Below are positions 47,213 through 58,104 of a stretch of DNA of 64,000 nt, piece after piece. The notes under the pieces are model-generated. The model searched no databases. It was not told the DNA's origin and was given only the letters and a program-made list of their open reading frames with translations. Source of the stretch: Hericium rajendrae (lineage: Eukaryota; Basidiomycota; Agaricomycetes; Russulales; Hericiaceae); contig CM065880.1 in assembly GCA_033439255.1 (NCBI GenBank), forward strand, positions 1,116,001-1,180,000, read 5' to 3'. Positions within the stretch are counted from its first letter, which is position 1; the number at the start of each line of letters is the position of its first letter. A program made the position numbers and the translations under genes.

Positions 47213-49534
47213 ATGAAGTTCTCCCGCACTTTCCTGTCTCTCGTTATCATCGCCGTCTCTGTCCATGCCGCACCGGCCGCTAGTAGCACGGCTGCGTCGA
47301 TCCGATTGAGCTCGGCGTCGAGCTCCGCATCAAGCGCGGTGAGCTTGGCATCGTCTGCGGCTGCCGATCCATCGAGCGTTGTTGGACCTTCCGCAAGCAC
47401 TGCTGAGCCCCCGACGTCGACGTCTGCTGCCGAGGAGCCAGCGGCCAGCGTCACCGTGGCGCCCGCCAGCAGCAATCCGAACGCACCAATATTCCCTCCA
47501 GGGTCCGATGTTCAGCCTGAGGCGATCCGAGGCAGTCTGGGAGCCACCATCCTTGGACCTCAGGACGTGGCCATCGACCAGCAGAATCCCGACTTGCTTG
47601 CGCCTCCCACCACGGACCACGGCGACGTGTACGTGTCTACTTTATTAGCCTTTAATTCCTGGGACTGATGTGCCGTGCAGGGGTAATGCAAAGTGGCCGT
47701 TTGGTCTTAGTCACAACCGTTTGCAGACCGGTGGATGGGCCCGACAGCAGAACAGTAAGCCATCCTTATCTGGTGATCTCGGACCTACAGACTCACAAGC
47801 GTATGATAGTTGAAGTGATGCCGCTGGCAACCCGTATGATCTATCCTTCTCCATGAACGTCCACGCCCTAATTTGCTATTTTAATAGAAATGGCAGGTGT
47901 GAACATGCGCTTGGAAGCAGGCGCCATTCGGTGAGTAACACATGTTCCGTTTATTCAGCACCTTGCTCATGAGACGTTTTCTCCTAGGGAGCTTCATTGG
48001 CACAAGACGTCCGAGGTGCGTTGAAATTTATCTCTGCGGGAAACATGTTCCTCATCAAAGCATCGGGGCCAATAGTGGGCTTACGTGTTGAAGGTAATTT
48101 GGCCTTGTCTTGTCATCATGTACCCGACATAGCTCACTTTTTACCTATTCCTCCCAAGGGCTCTACCCAAGTTACATCCGTCAATCAGGATGGGCAGAAC
48201 TTTGTGGCGACGGTGGTAAGTCTTTCCCATCTGGGTCTCTCACCGCTATCTGATATATTTATGTAACTGCAGAACCCCGGTGACCTCTGGTACTTCCCTC
48301 CCGGCATCCCACACTCTCTGCAGGCCACCAATGACTCGGCTGATGGCTCTGAATTTTTGCTTGTAAGCCGTTATCTGCTGTACGAGTCGGGCAGTCGGCT
48401 CACAATACGAAGGTGTTCGATGACGGGGCGTTCAGCGAAGATGCTACATTCCTGGTAAGTTCTACACACGACGGGACGGCAGCGGATCAACGTTTGACTC
48501 GGGCACTGTTAGTTAACGGATTGGCTCGCCCATGTCCCGATGGAGGTCCTTGCGAAGAATTTCCAGACGAACATCACCACATTCGATCACATCCCCTCGG
48601 AAGAGCTGTATATTTTCCCCTCGGGTTCGCGCTTCCGCTTCTTGTTCTGTTTTTGCGCACCTTGACGCCTTGTCATGCAGAGCCCCCGGCAGATGATGCT
48701 CAGCCCCCCTCGGACCCCAACGGCCAAGTCCCGAACCCGTTCATGTTTGCGCTCTCCAAGGTCAATCCGACGCCTCTCAGCGGAGGCTCTGTCAAGATTG
48801 TCGACTCTACGACGTTCCCCGCCTCCACGACCATCGCTGTCGCCGAAGTCACTGTCGAGCCCGGTGCCATCAGGGAGCTCCATGTCAGTGCCTTTCACAC
48901 TCCACCGAGGCTTCTCTTTCACCTAATTTTGTCCACAGTGGCACCCCACGCAAGATGAATGGACCTTCTACATGTTTGTCAACGTTCCCGTGGGTTGAAA
49001 CCTAGAATCTGACATCAGCTCACGCAGCTCTGGCACGGGTCGTGTAACAGTGTTCGCGTCACAGAGCAACGCTCGTACTTTTGACTACCAGGTGGGTTGA
49101 GGGCCTCAATCGTTGATAGAAAAGTTCTGACAGTTTTCACAGGCTGGTGACGTTGGATACGTTCCCGCTTCGTTCGGTGAGAGTGCTCCGATATTGATGT
49201 CGGTGACAGAGGACTCACACTTGCGAACAGGACACTACGTCGAGAACGTCGGCAATGACACGCTGCACTTCCTGGAGATCTTCAAGACTGGTACGTGCCA
49301 TTTGATCTCTGATCGCGATGTCCTACTGAGCTTGGCAAAGACCGCTTCCAGGACCTTAGCTTGAGCCAGGTGAATTATACAATAATCTGAAACGCGAGGC
49401 GTATCTGACTGACGTGCTTGCAGTGGCTCGCCTTGACGCCGCCTGCGCTCGTCAAAGCCCACCTAGGGTTCTCGGACGAGGCCATTGCTCATCTCAACAA
49501 GACGAAGCAGGTAGTGGTGGGCCCTCTGCACTAG
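47213..49534 (+). CDS. OXDC: Oxalate decarboxylase, secreted bicupin
   Basis: The enzyme turns oxalate into formate and CO2 with Mn and protects the fungus from the oxalate it makes. Seventeen exons: 47213-47628, 47681-47754, 47810-47833, 47888-47930, 47988-48015, 48076-48093, 48159-48215, 48273-48362, 48413-48454, 48513-48624, 48680-48883, 48939-48973, 49028-49091, 49143-49176, 49231-49290, 49341-49369 and 49424-49534. A signal peptide (about 1-19) is followed by a ~70-residue Ser/Ala-rich linker. Cupin 1 holds RELHWHKTSEWAYV and GDLWYFPPGIPHSLQ; cupin 2 holds RELHWHPTQDEWTFYI and GDVGYVPASFGHY, giving two metal sites each with the His-x-His, Glu and His set. The region TDWLAHVPMEVL includes the active-site lid. 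An exon of only 18 bases (48076-48093) codes WAYVLK. No frame breaks. Confidence 0.95.
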
Positions 49535-50172
49535 GATATCAGTCTCGAGCGCGATTCAAGGGATGCCGGGATATTTATTCGCGGTGCTGGACTGTGGTCT
49601 GCGTTGCTATATTCCAGAATGAGTTCGACACGCCTATGACTTATCTGACGATATGTATAACGACCGAAATATGAATCGATATTTTGTTTTCCCTGCATTT
49701 CCATGAAAACCGACGGACGCGCTCAGAAAATGCGACACACCGTGACTTAGTCGAAATTTCTCCATAATTGCAAACTACAGGTTACCCAGCCTGTCCAAAA
49801 ACCTGCATCGCGATGGTCATACTAGGAGGCGTTGGAGACTTATGGGGCAGAGGATGCGCCAAGCTTTCATCTTGTGGTTTCCAGAGCATCTCCAGCGTCG
49901 GTAAAATTTCCCCTCTGTTAGCTTTTAATGCTGAAGCGGGTGTCTCCGAACTGGTCCTCCGGCGTCTTACAAGGATGATAAGTAGAGGCCGAGATCGACC
50001 GCTACTTCATCCAGCAGAAAGACACCGGGGCGATACGCTGAGCAGACGTTACGTACCTCGATAACGCCTCCCGACGAAGGAACTCAATGTGCCTTGGCGT
50101 GTCCTCAGAACTGGAACGGGGCCAGACGGCCATCACATATGCAATTGGCCGAGCGCAATCTCCCTCGAGATC
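49535..50172. other. Convergent spacer, oxalate decarboxylase and BMS1
   Basis: 638 bp between two gene 3' ends. No exon, repeat or RNA gene is seen. Confidence 0.45.
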
Positions 50173-53100
50173 CTACGTTTTCCGCTTCTTCCGCGCGCCG
50201 CCCTCCTCCTTCTCGGTCTCGCGCTTGCTCTTTATGCCCATCTTCCGCATATGCTCCTTCTTCTCCTCCTTCTTCTTATCGCCGAGCCGCGCCTCTTCCT
50301 TCTCGAGCTTCTTCTTCCGCGTGAGCTTCCGCTGCTCCTGCGTCGTCCGCCGCTTCGCGACCTGGTCCTTCCGGATCGCGCGCATCTGCTGCAGCGCGGC
50401 GAGCGCCCTGCGCTCCTCGGGCTCCATGACGACCGCGCGCTTCTGCAGGTACGTCGCCTTGCCCTGCGGCTTCATGAGCTTCGGCTTCGACGCGTACGGG
50501 AGCGCGGCCTGCAGCTTCTGCGGGACGCGCAGCGGGTTGAAGCGCCGCCCCGGCCGCTCGACGGCCTTGTACGTCGAGTTGACGTCCTGCGGCGCCGTGA
50601 AGCCCTGCGCGCGCCGCACCGCGCCCGTGAGGCGCATCCCGGTCCACGCGGTGTCGTTCGACAGCAGCAGGGACGTGACGGGGTTGTAATACTTCCGCGG
50701 CTGGATTGGGTACCAGGCGCGGAGGAAGACAAGGTCTAAGAAAAGCGCGCGTCAGACGTCAACAGGTCGGCGCCAAAGCTGGGCGGATACGTACCGCTCA
50801 TGAGGATCTTGTCCTCGAAGGTCGCACGGAACGCCCCGTCCGGCTTCGGGAGGGCTTTCTTCACCTGTCCGCGGATGCCGGACACCGTCTTGATGTTGGC
50901 GCCCTCGAACTTCGCGACCTCCAGCGCAGAGGTGAACATCTCCTTCACGAACGCAGTGTTCTTGAAGATCTTGTACGGCACGCCGATGAGCTTGAGCTTC
51001 TTCACGATCTGCACGGAGCGGTCGATATCGAGCACGACGCCCGTTGCGGACACGCGGAACGCGGCGGTGTCCGCGCCGACCGAGTTGAACGCGCAGAAGC
51101 CCGTGTTGGGCAGCGTGACGGGCCCGTAGAACGTCGCGTAGCAGTGCATGTGCTCCGGCGTGTACTTGAGCATGCGCATGCGGATCGAGTGGTCGTCGAG
51201 CGCGTAGATCGGCGTCGTCTGGAAGCGCCGCCAGCCGAGGCTGAAGATGAGCGGGTCGTTCGTCTTGAGCGTGCGCGTGTGCCACCGGTGCCGCTTGATG
51301 CGCACCTGCACGAAGCCGAATGCTTGCTCTGCGGGCAGCAGCCCGCCGACGATGAGCGGCCGGTGCGGGTCGAAGTGCTCGACCATCTCGCTCGGGACGT
51401 TCGCCAGCTCGATGCGCACGTACGAGCCGGGGCGGTGCCCCTCGACGAGCGCGCGCGTCTCCGCGTCCGCGTCGGCGAACTCGGCGCGGTTGAGTGCCTG
51501 CTGCCGCGCGATCTCGTCCTTCTTTTCGTCGTAGAAGTCCTGCTTCGCCTCCTCGGGGTCGTCATACTGCTCGTCGAACTTGCGCTTCAAAGCTTCCTTT
51601 TTTGCGGCGAGGGCGGCGGCACGCTCGTCTTCTGGGTTCGTGGGTGCAGGTTCTGCGGCTTCATCGTCGTTGTCCTCCGCACCCTCGTCTCCGTCTGCAT
51701 CCTCGTCATCTGAACCCTTCATGTCGGCGTCCGGGACGTCATCGCCTGTGATGAACAGATGCCGTATCGAATCCAGCATGTTCTCGTTCTCCCACTCCTT
51801 CAGCTCCTCGGTGGGGACGTCCAATTTAGTCATGTCAAACACCTCCACATCATCAGTTGCTGTCTTCTTCACAACAAACAAAGCATCCTCATCCTCCTCG
51901 TCCACATCCTCCTGAGCTCCAGATGAGTCGTTCTTGATGACCTGCCGGTGTGAGTGTTGTTGAATAAATCAACTTGGTCCAGTCTTTCCGCCGCCTCCGC
52001 CTTGAACCCAATTCGAACGACTCTGCTGCTCGCTCCGCTAGGTTGGCCTTCCACCGCGGCACGTCCTCTTCCTCTTCCTCTTCTTCGTCATCCTCCCCTT
52101 CACCGCCTCCTGCTTTCCGCCTTTCCGTGCCGTCGTCCTCGTCATCTAGACCCATGTCTGAGTCACTGTCTGCGTAGGCGACCTCCCCATCTTCCTCCTC
52201 GCGGAATGACAACTGCGCTGTTGAACGAAGCCCCGATCTTGGCGCCGAACGACCTTCGTATTGACGTGGCGATGCCTCATCACCATCGCTCGCCTCCTCA
52301 TCGTCCTCGTCAAATTCAGCTTCCTCATCGTCGTCAGCGTCCTCGTCATCTTCATCATCTAGCTCGGATGCCTCGTCGCTGTATGAGCGACTCGACGATG
52401 GGTCCATAACGAGATGCTGCGACGAAGAGCCCAGAGCTTGATCTGGCTGCGTGCGATCGTGTCCTCGAGCGTATGACCGACATCCTGCAAGTCCATAACC
52501 ATCTGTTCGCCCTCGCCTTGCGGCACTGCTAGGGCAATGAGCATGACAGTATAAATCAAAAACATCACGACGCACCGTCCGCATTGCCGCGGGTAAAGCT
52601 TCCGGGCACGTTCACCCACACTGCATCCTTGTCATACACCACGCCGCCGACATCGCTCATCGGCGCATGCACAAGCAGCTTCTTCTTCTCGCTCAGCCGC
52701 CGCCGCTTCTCGCTCGCCGCGTCGGGCAGCGGGCACGGATCGCCGAGCATCTGCACGCTGCGCATCTCGAGGTCGCCGACGCCCGGCACGTGCACCTTGG
52801 TGCCGAGCCGCAGGTTCGTGCCGCGGAGGTAGCCGTACACGGTGACGGTGCGCTCGCACGCGCCCTTGGACGCGCGCACGGTCTCGCGCGGCGTGAGGTC
52901 CTCGAGGCGGTCCGCGAGCAGGTAGGGGTGCGCGTTACGGAAGACGAGCGGGCGGAACTTGATGACGCTGATGAAGCGCGAGAGGTTGAGGATCTCGTTG
53001 TCGGGATAGCGACCGTTGAGCACGCCCGAGAGGTAGAAGAGCTTTGCGCCCTGGTAGATCTCGGTCCAGAAGCGCTTTTTGAGCGCTTTTTTGGTCGCGC

Positions 53101-53763
53101 GGAGGATGGCGGCTTTTTTGATGAGGTCGAGGTGGGTGAGGACGCCGATGACTTTGGGGAAGCCATGTGATTGGAGGATGTTCAGAAATTCGAAGGTTTC
53201 CTAAGGGCCTGTGAGCTACGCTGTTAAGAATTTGTGTGGTCTCCGCACCATCTCGAAACCGAATGAGCCATCGATCATGAGCAGCACGAGGTCCGCAATT
53301 TTGCCAATGTCGATCATCGAGTTGAGGTCGTTGTTACATTCGACGAAGGTGAGACGCCGCTTCTTCCCACTCACGACGGTGACAGGCCCACGAATGTCGT
53401 TAAGCGTCTGCTTGGTATATCGACGCACCAGGCTCTTCACGAGCGTGGACTTGCCGACGCCGGGCGGACCGACAATGGCAACAATGACGGGCGGCGGCTG
53501 GTCATCTGGAGTTCGGTCGACAAGGGGAACATGGAGACGGGTCTGGTTTTTCTCTGCAGTACGACGGCCCTGCTTTTCTGCTTTGCGGCCGGATTTAGGG
53601 GCAAAGGCCTGTAAAAGCTGTTAATGAGTAGTTCATTGGGAGAATGAGGATATCGTACCCTGGGGTCATTTCCCTTCTGCCTCTCCTTTCCCTTGCCTTT
53701 ATCCGCTTTTTTCTCTGCGTGTTTGCTAGAAACTCTGTGCTCCTTGTGTTTTCTATCGTCCAT
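50173..53763 (-). CDS. BMS1: Ribosome biogenesis GTPase BMS1, frame broken twice
   Basis: BMS1 is the essential GTPase of the small-subunit processome that brings Rcl1 to pre-18S rRNA. Exons: 53659-53763, 53249-53608, 52576-53200, 50795-52528 and 50173-50735. The N-terminus is basic; the G domain has the P-loop [35 protein letters not shown] and [20 protein letters not shown]. The AARP2CN region follows ([30 protein letters not shown]), then a long acidic, Asp/Glu-rich spacer (roughly 52060-52380). The C-terminal domain contains [55 protein letters not shown], and ends with a Lys/Arg tail. The frame breaks near 52430 (QIKLW to [10 protein letters not shown], a G/C run) and near 51941-51948 (TLTP to QVIKNDSSG). 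For an essential gene these are probably sequence errors. Confidence 0.92.
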
Positions 53764-54172
53764 CGCGTTGACTATTGCAAGAGAGTGTAGGCTTTACAAC
53801 CAATTTGGAGCACTCTGAGTAAGGGATGGATGGTCCTGGCGCCAAGCTCAGATATGGCGCAAATTTTGATTCCTACAAGACCAATGTAGGGGATCCGCCT
53901 TCTACTTTTGCCTTGCGGAGTGAAAGAAAAGGGGAGGTGAGTGAAAAAACGGAAGACGTTGAGGACTTGGGAGGAGCAGAAAGTGAAATTTCGAGCTCGG
54001 GTTAAGGTTGACGCGAGCACGTGAGGAGCGCGTCTGTGGTTGACGGCCACCTCGCCGTCGCTTTTCGTTCAACTCTCTATTGTCCAACTCGTTACCCGCC
54101 TCCTCCTCGCCGTCCCCCGCTCGTTCCCTCCCTCGTCCTTCTTTACCGGCGGCGATACCTGTTTTCTACACT
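53764..54172. promoter_or_regulatory. Divergent promoter region, BMS1 and Cep57-like gene
   Basis: 409 bp between two divergent start codons. No TATA box is evident on either strand. Both genes serve growth and division, so a shared housekeeping promoter is plausible but not shown. Confidence 0.4.
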
Positions 54173-57100
54173 ATGCGGGGCTCACGGCGCGAACTCGACT
54201 TTCAGCATTCGAGGCGATGAAATCGAACAGACCCGCATCGCACTCGAACAAAACCTCCAGCACACAGATCTCTCCCTTCATCTCTCTTCCGCTCACGAAA
54301 TCGATCACTACGACGATTCTGTTGAATATCCTCGCCATTTCTCGGGTCCCGAAGAACCCGGCTTTTCATTCCGCTCAATGGAACACGACGAGCGGTCGTT
54401 CATATCTGAAGATGCCTACCGCGGGCCCACGCATGGTCCTACCGCAGCGGTGAAGACGAAGAAGGCATCCATGCCTACGCCGGCGGCGAAACGCTGTCCA
54501 CCGCAGCGCACCATGCCAGCGCATTGACGCTCAGCGCCGGCCTGGGTGGCCGCGGCCATCGACGCGATGTCAGCCTCAGCGGCGCAGAGTACGACCCCGA
54601 CCGCCCGCTGCAGGACCTCGTCGCCCATGCAGGCAGCAAGCTCTTCGAGGCCGACGGCAGCCGCTCACGCGCCCACGTCGTAAGTGATCGTTCAATTTTC
54701 GCGAATCGTGATCTCCAATCCATCGCCCGGTCCGCTGCAGTCCGACTCCGTTCCCTTCGACCCCCTTGTCGTCGACAGCACCGCCGAGCTCGATCGCATC
54801 CTCTCGTCACAACACGCCCGCGCTGCGGCCCTCCGCTCCGCCTCATCGAGTTCGTCATCCAACTCTGGCTCGTCGGAACCCGACACGCCCGATCCGACCT
54901 CGCCGACGACCTCGCGTCCCAAGCTCTCCTGATGCGCTCTCGCACCTAACGTTTTCGCCAAAGCGTCCACGCTCGCCAGCGCTCGTGATCGCAGGTTCGC
55001 GCTCGTCGTCGCCCGCCCTGTCCTACACGCGTTCGCACCGCTCCCGGGCGTCAAATCCTGTCATTGAGGAGCGACAGGAGGATGAACCCACCCGCGTGCG
55101 ACACGGACCCAGCAGCCCGCGATCAAAGTCCGCCCGCCGACGCCGTCCACCGCAAACTCAAAGTTCACGAAGCTCGCACGGGGCATCGCGCGCGACATCC
55201 AGCAAGAACAAGAACAGAGCCGGTGGGACTTTGATCCCGACGGCGAGCGTGAGCCGGGCATGCTGGCGCAGAGCACGGTGCGCGCGAAGAAGACGAAGCC
55301 CCCAGGTCTGCAGAGCTTTTGTAAAGTTGATGGCGAACGATTAATGGATTTACGCGATGATCATGTAGGGAGCCATGCACTGGCTGTCAAGTCGCCCTTT
55401 GGAAATGGACGCGCGAACACGAGTGCGCGGCGGGCGAGTGGCGGCCGTGCGACCGTGCAGCTGCCGGATGTCACGGGCATCACGAACGCCGTGGAGAGTC
55501 CCGCGAAGGGCGGGCTGCAGTACTACGCCTACGAGGACGACGCAGACGAGTACGGCGACGGCAAAGGTCCGTGTCCTCTTTCTCCGCATCCTGCGCGCAT
55601 GCTGACCCGTGGTGCAGCCCGCCTGATGGCGTCCCTCGGCGTCGTGCAGACGAAGCTCGCGCACCTCGATGCGGAGAACGCCGCGTCGCGCCGGCGGATG
55701 CGCGAGCTCGAGGGCGAGCTCGAGGTCTGCAAGCAGGAGGTGCGCGCGGAGCGCGAGCGCGTGATGCGCCATGAGGAGACGCTCGCGCGGCACGTCGAGG
55801 CGGCGCGGCAGGACCGCGACAAGGGCAAGGCGCGCGCGGACACCGAGAGCGCGGAGGACAAGCGGCGGTACCGCGAGGCCGTCGAGGAGAAGAAAGGTGC
55901 GTTGCCCGCCTGCGCGCGTTGAAACAGGATTGATGTCTTTGATGGACTGGACAGCGCTGGAGAACCTGATCAACACGCTGCGGACGCACATGGCGCGGCT
56001 GACGACGGAGCTCGCGTCGCACCAGAGCATGCTCGACGAGCTGCGCGGCCTGCGCGAGGCGGACGCGCGCACGCTGCGCGACAAGGTGCGCGAGGTCGAT
56101 CGGCTGCGGGGCGAGGTCGAGCGGGTCGCGATGGAGGTCGAGGTGCTGCGCGGCGTCGTCGAGGAGGGCCTGCGCGAGCGGCGCGAGAAGAGCCAGGTGC
56201 ATCTGCGCGAGGTCGATGAGCTGCGGAGGCAGCAGCGCCAGGCGGAGGCGCAGCGGCAGCAGGCGGAGGCGCAGCGGCAGCAGGCGGAGGCGCAGCGGCG
56301 GGAGGCGGAGGAGCTGCTTGAGCAACATCAGGAGGCGGAGCGTCAAAGAAGGGAAGTGGAAGTGCGTCAGGAGGAACAACTTCGGGAGGAGGAGCGTCGG
56401 GAAGAGGAAGAACAACGTCGAGAAGAGGAGGAACAGCGTCGGGCAGAGGAGACGGAGGAAGAGGAACATTCCACGGAGATGGAGGTCGACGAGGAAGAGG
56501 AGACAGGACCCGTCGCGCCCGCCCCGCGGCGCGCGAACGTCACGATGCGCACGAACCAAGCGACGCTCGGCTCCTCGCAGATCGAGCCGAGCACGTCGCA
56601 CCGCTTCATCAACGACACGGAGCTCGAGCGCATCTCGCAGGAGATGGAGGAGCGCCGCTCCGAGCGCTCGGCCTCGCAGCTCTCCGCGTCGCGCTCGTCG
56701 CTGCGCTCGCAGAGCAGCCGGCACTCGCAGCGCGCGGCGTCCGCGTCGCTGTCCGGCTCGGAGCGCATGCAGGCCGCGTCTGAGAGCGACTTCTCCGCGC
56801 ACCTCCGCGCGCAGGCGCCTTCGCCCGCGCACCTCCGCGCACAGGCGCCTTCGCCCGCGCCGTCGACACGCGCGGCGCAGCGCCTCCGCCGCCACGCATC
56901 ACAACCACAGCCGGAGGACGCGCGCCCGGGCGCGCCGACGCCCGCGCACGCAGTGCGCCCGCCCGACGCGGAGCAGGCGCAGACGCCGTTCCCACAGATC
57001 CGCGGCGCGAAGCTCGAGCGGCTGTTCTTCTCCGCGCCGGCGCACAACGCGACGACGTGCCGGATGTGTAACCGCCGGCGACGGCGGCGGCGGCAGTCGG

Positions 57101-57656
57101 ACGATGAGGACGAGGGCTTTGCGGAGGGCGAGGAGGAGGGCGCGCCTGCTGCGCGCGGGCCAGGGACAGGACCGGATGCCGAAGAATCTTGATTTCTTGC
57201 GGAAAGACGCGCCGCAGGATCGGTTGCCGCCGCAGACGGTGCTGATGCGGGTAGTGCGGGAGCTGGAGGACGATTTTAGCCATTATAAGGGGTGAGTGGT
57301 TTCGCTTGTTGCTTTGGTACGTGGGCGCTGATGGTTGGTGGATGGGCAGGATTTACACGGAGCTGGCGGATCAGTATAAGCTTATGGATCCAGCTTCGAA
57401 TGTCGTGAAGAGGAATGTGCTCGCGGAGCACTTGCGGAAGTCATTGACGTTCTGGAGCAGAAGGTGTGTTGCGCTGGAGCGTTTCGGGATGCGTACTGTA
57501 GCTGACGCCGTTTGGTAGGGAGACCAGATCGCGTCGCTTTATGATCTGTTGTCGTTCGAGGACAAGCCGGCCGCGCAGTCGGTGGTGCCGGATAGAGCCC
57601 CTGGGCCCTCGACGGCAGGCAAAAGGGCGCTAAAGAGACACACGACGCTCGCATAG
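54173..57656 (+). CDS. Cep57/Ppc89-type centrosomal microtubule-binding protein, frame broken several times
   Basis: The protein starts MRGSRRELDFQHS. Conserved blocks follow: DEIEQTRIALEQNLQHTDLS, FSFRSMEHDERSFISEDAY, HAWSYRSGEDEEG, GLGGRGHRRDVSLSGAEYDP, SKFTKLARGIARDI, LPDVTGITNAVESPAKGGL, then a long coiled coil (RLMASLGVVQTKLAHLDAEN to EVLRGVVEEGL, and a Gln/Glu/Arg-rich stretch). A Cys pair motif HNATTCRMCNRRR precedes the C-terminal domain: LMRVVRELEDDFSHYKG, YTELADQYKLMDPASNVVKR, QIASLYDLLSFEDKP. That C-terminal domain matches the Cep57 microtubule-binding domain of Ppc89-like spindle-pole proteins. About six frame breaks occur (near 54215, 54424, 54919, 55135, 57158 and 57440), mostly at G or C runs. 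Introns include about 54679-54740, 55567-55616, 55896-55951 and 57293-57349. Spindle-pole location is inferred from the family. Confidence 0.78.
56239..56301 (+). repeat. Three tandem 21-bp units inside the Cep57-like coiled coil
   Basis: Three consecutive 21-base units (56239, 56260, 56281), nearly identical, coding QAEAQRQ. Being in frame, they lengthen the coiled coil by seven residues (one heptad) each. Confidence 0.85.
56797..56856 (+). repeat. Two tandem 30-bp units in the Cep57-like gene
   Basis: Units at 56797-56826 and 56827-56856 differ by one base and code AHLRAQAPSP twice. They lie in the Ser/Pro-rich linker between the coiled coil and the microtubule-binding domain. Confidence 0.85.
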
Positions 57657-58104
57657 CAAGAGGGGAGTGGACTCGTATTTCAATTGTATCTAGACTCGCT
57701 ATCTTGACCACGAGCTGGTTATCTGTGTTATGGGGCCGCGAATCGCAGCATGTTTTCTTATAGTACATATTTAGGGTCTGTCGCAATTTTGTGTTTATAC
57801 GTCGAATCCGTCAGCTCTCGCGCAACACTTGTTTATCTTGTTCATCTATCGACCAGTATATGATCGGTCTTGTGTTTTACCATTGTTTCATAGCCGCTTT
57901 CATAGCATATCGAACAATTATTATTATTTTCCTGCGTGTGTTGGACTAGATATGCACAGGAAGCAAAAGTCCAGCACTCATCGAGGCTCGTTGGAGAAAT
58001 AGCAGTATGAAGAATGAATCGTGACAGGACATCTATAAACCACACGATTTCTGGATATGCGGATATGGCATAGGGAAGAGAAAGGAAGACGATGGTACTG
58101 GTGA
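57657..58104. other. Convergent spacer, Cep57-like gene and KGD1
   Basis: 448 bp between two 3' ends; A/T-richer than the flanks. Nothing else seen. Confidence 0.45.

Noticed and set aside
50706-51713. 335-codon open frame antisense to BMS1
   Set aside because: BMS1 domains are unmistakable on the other strand; the antisense frame has no motifs.
55480-56895. 471-codon open frame antisense to the Cep57-like gene
   Set aside because: The sense strand codes a recognisable coiled-coil protein; the antisense product is low-complexity Arg/Leu-rich.
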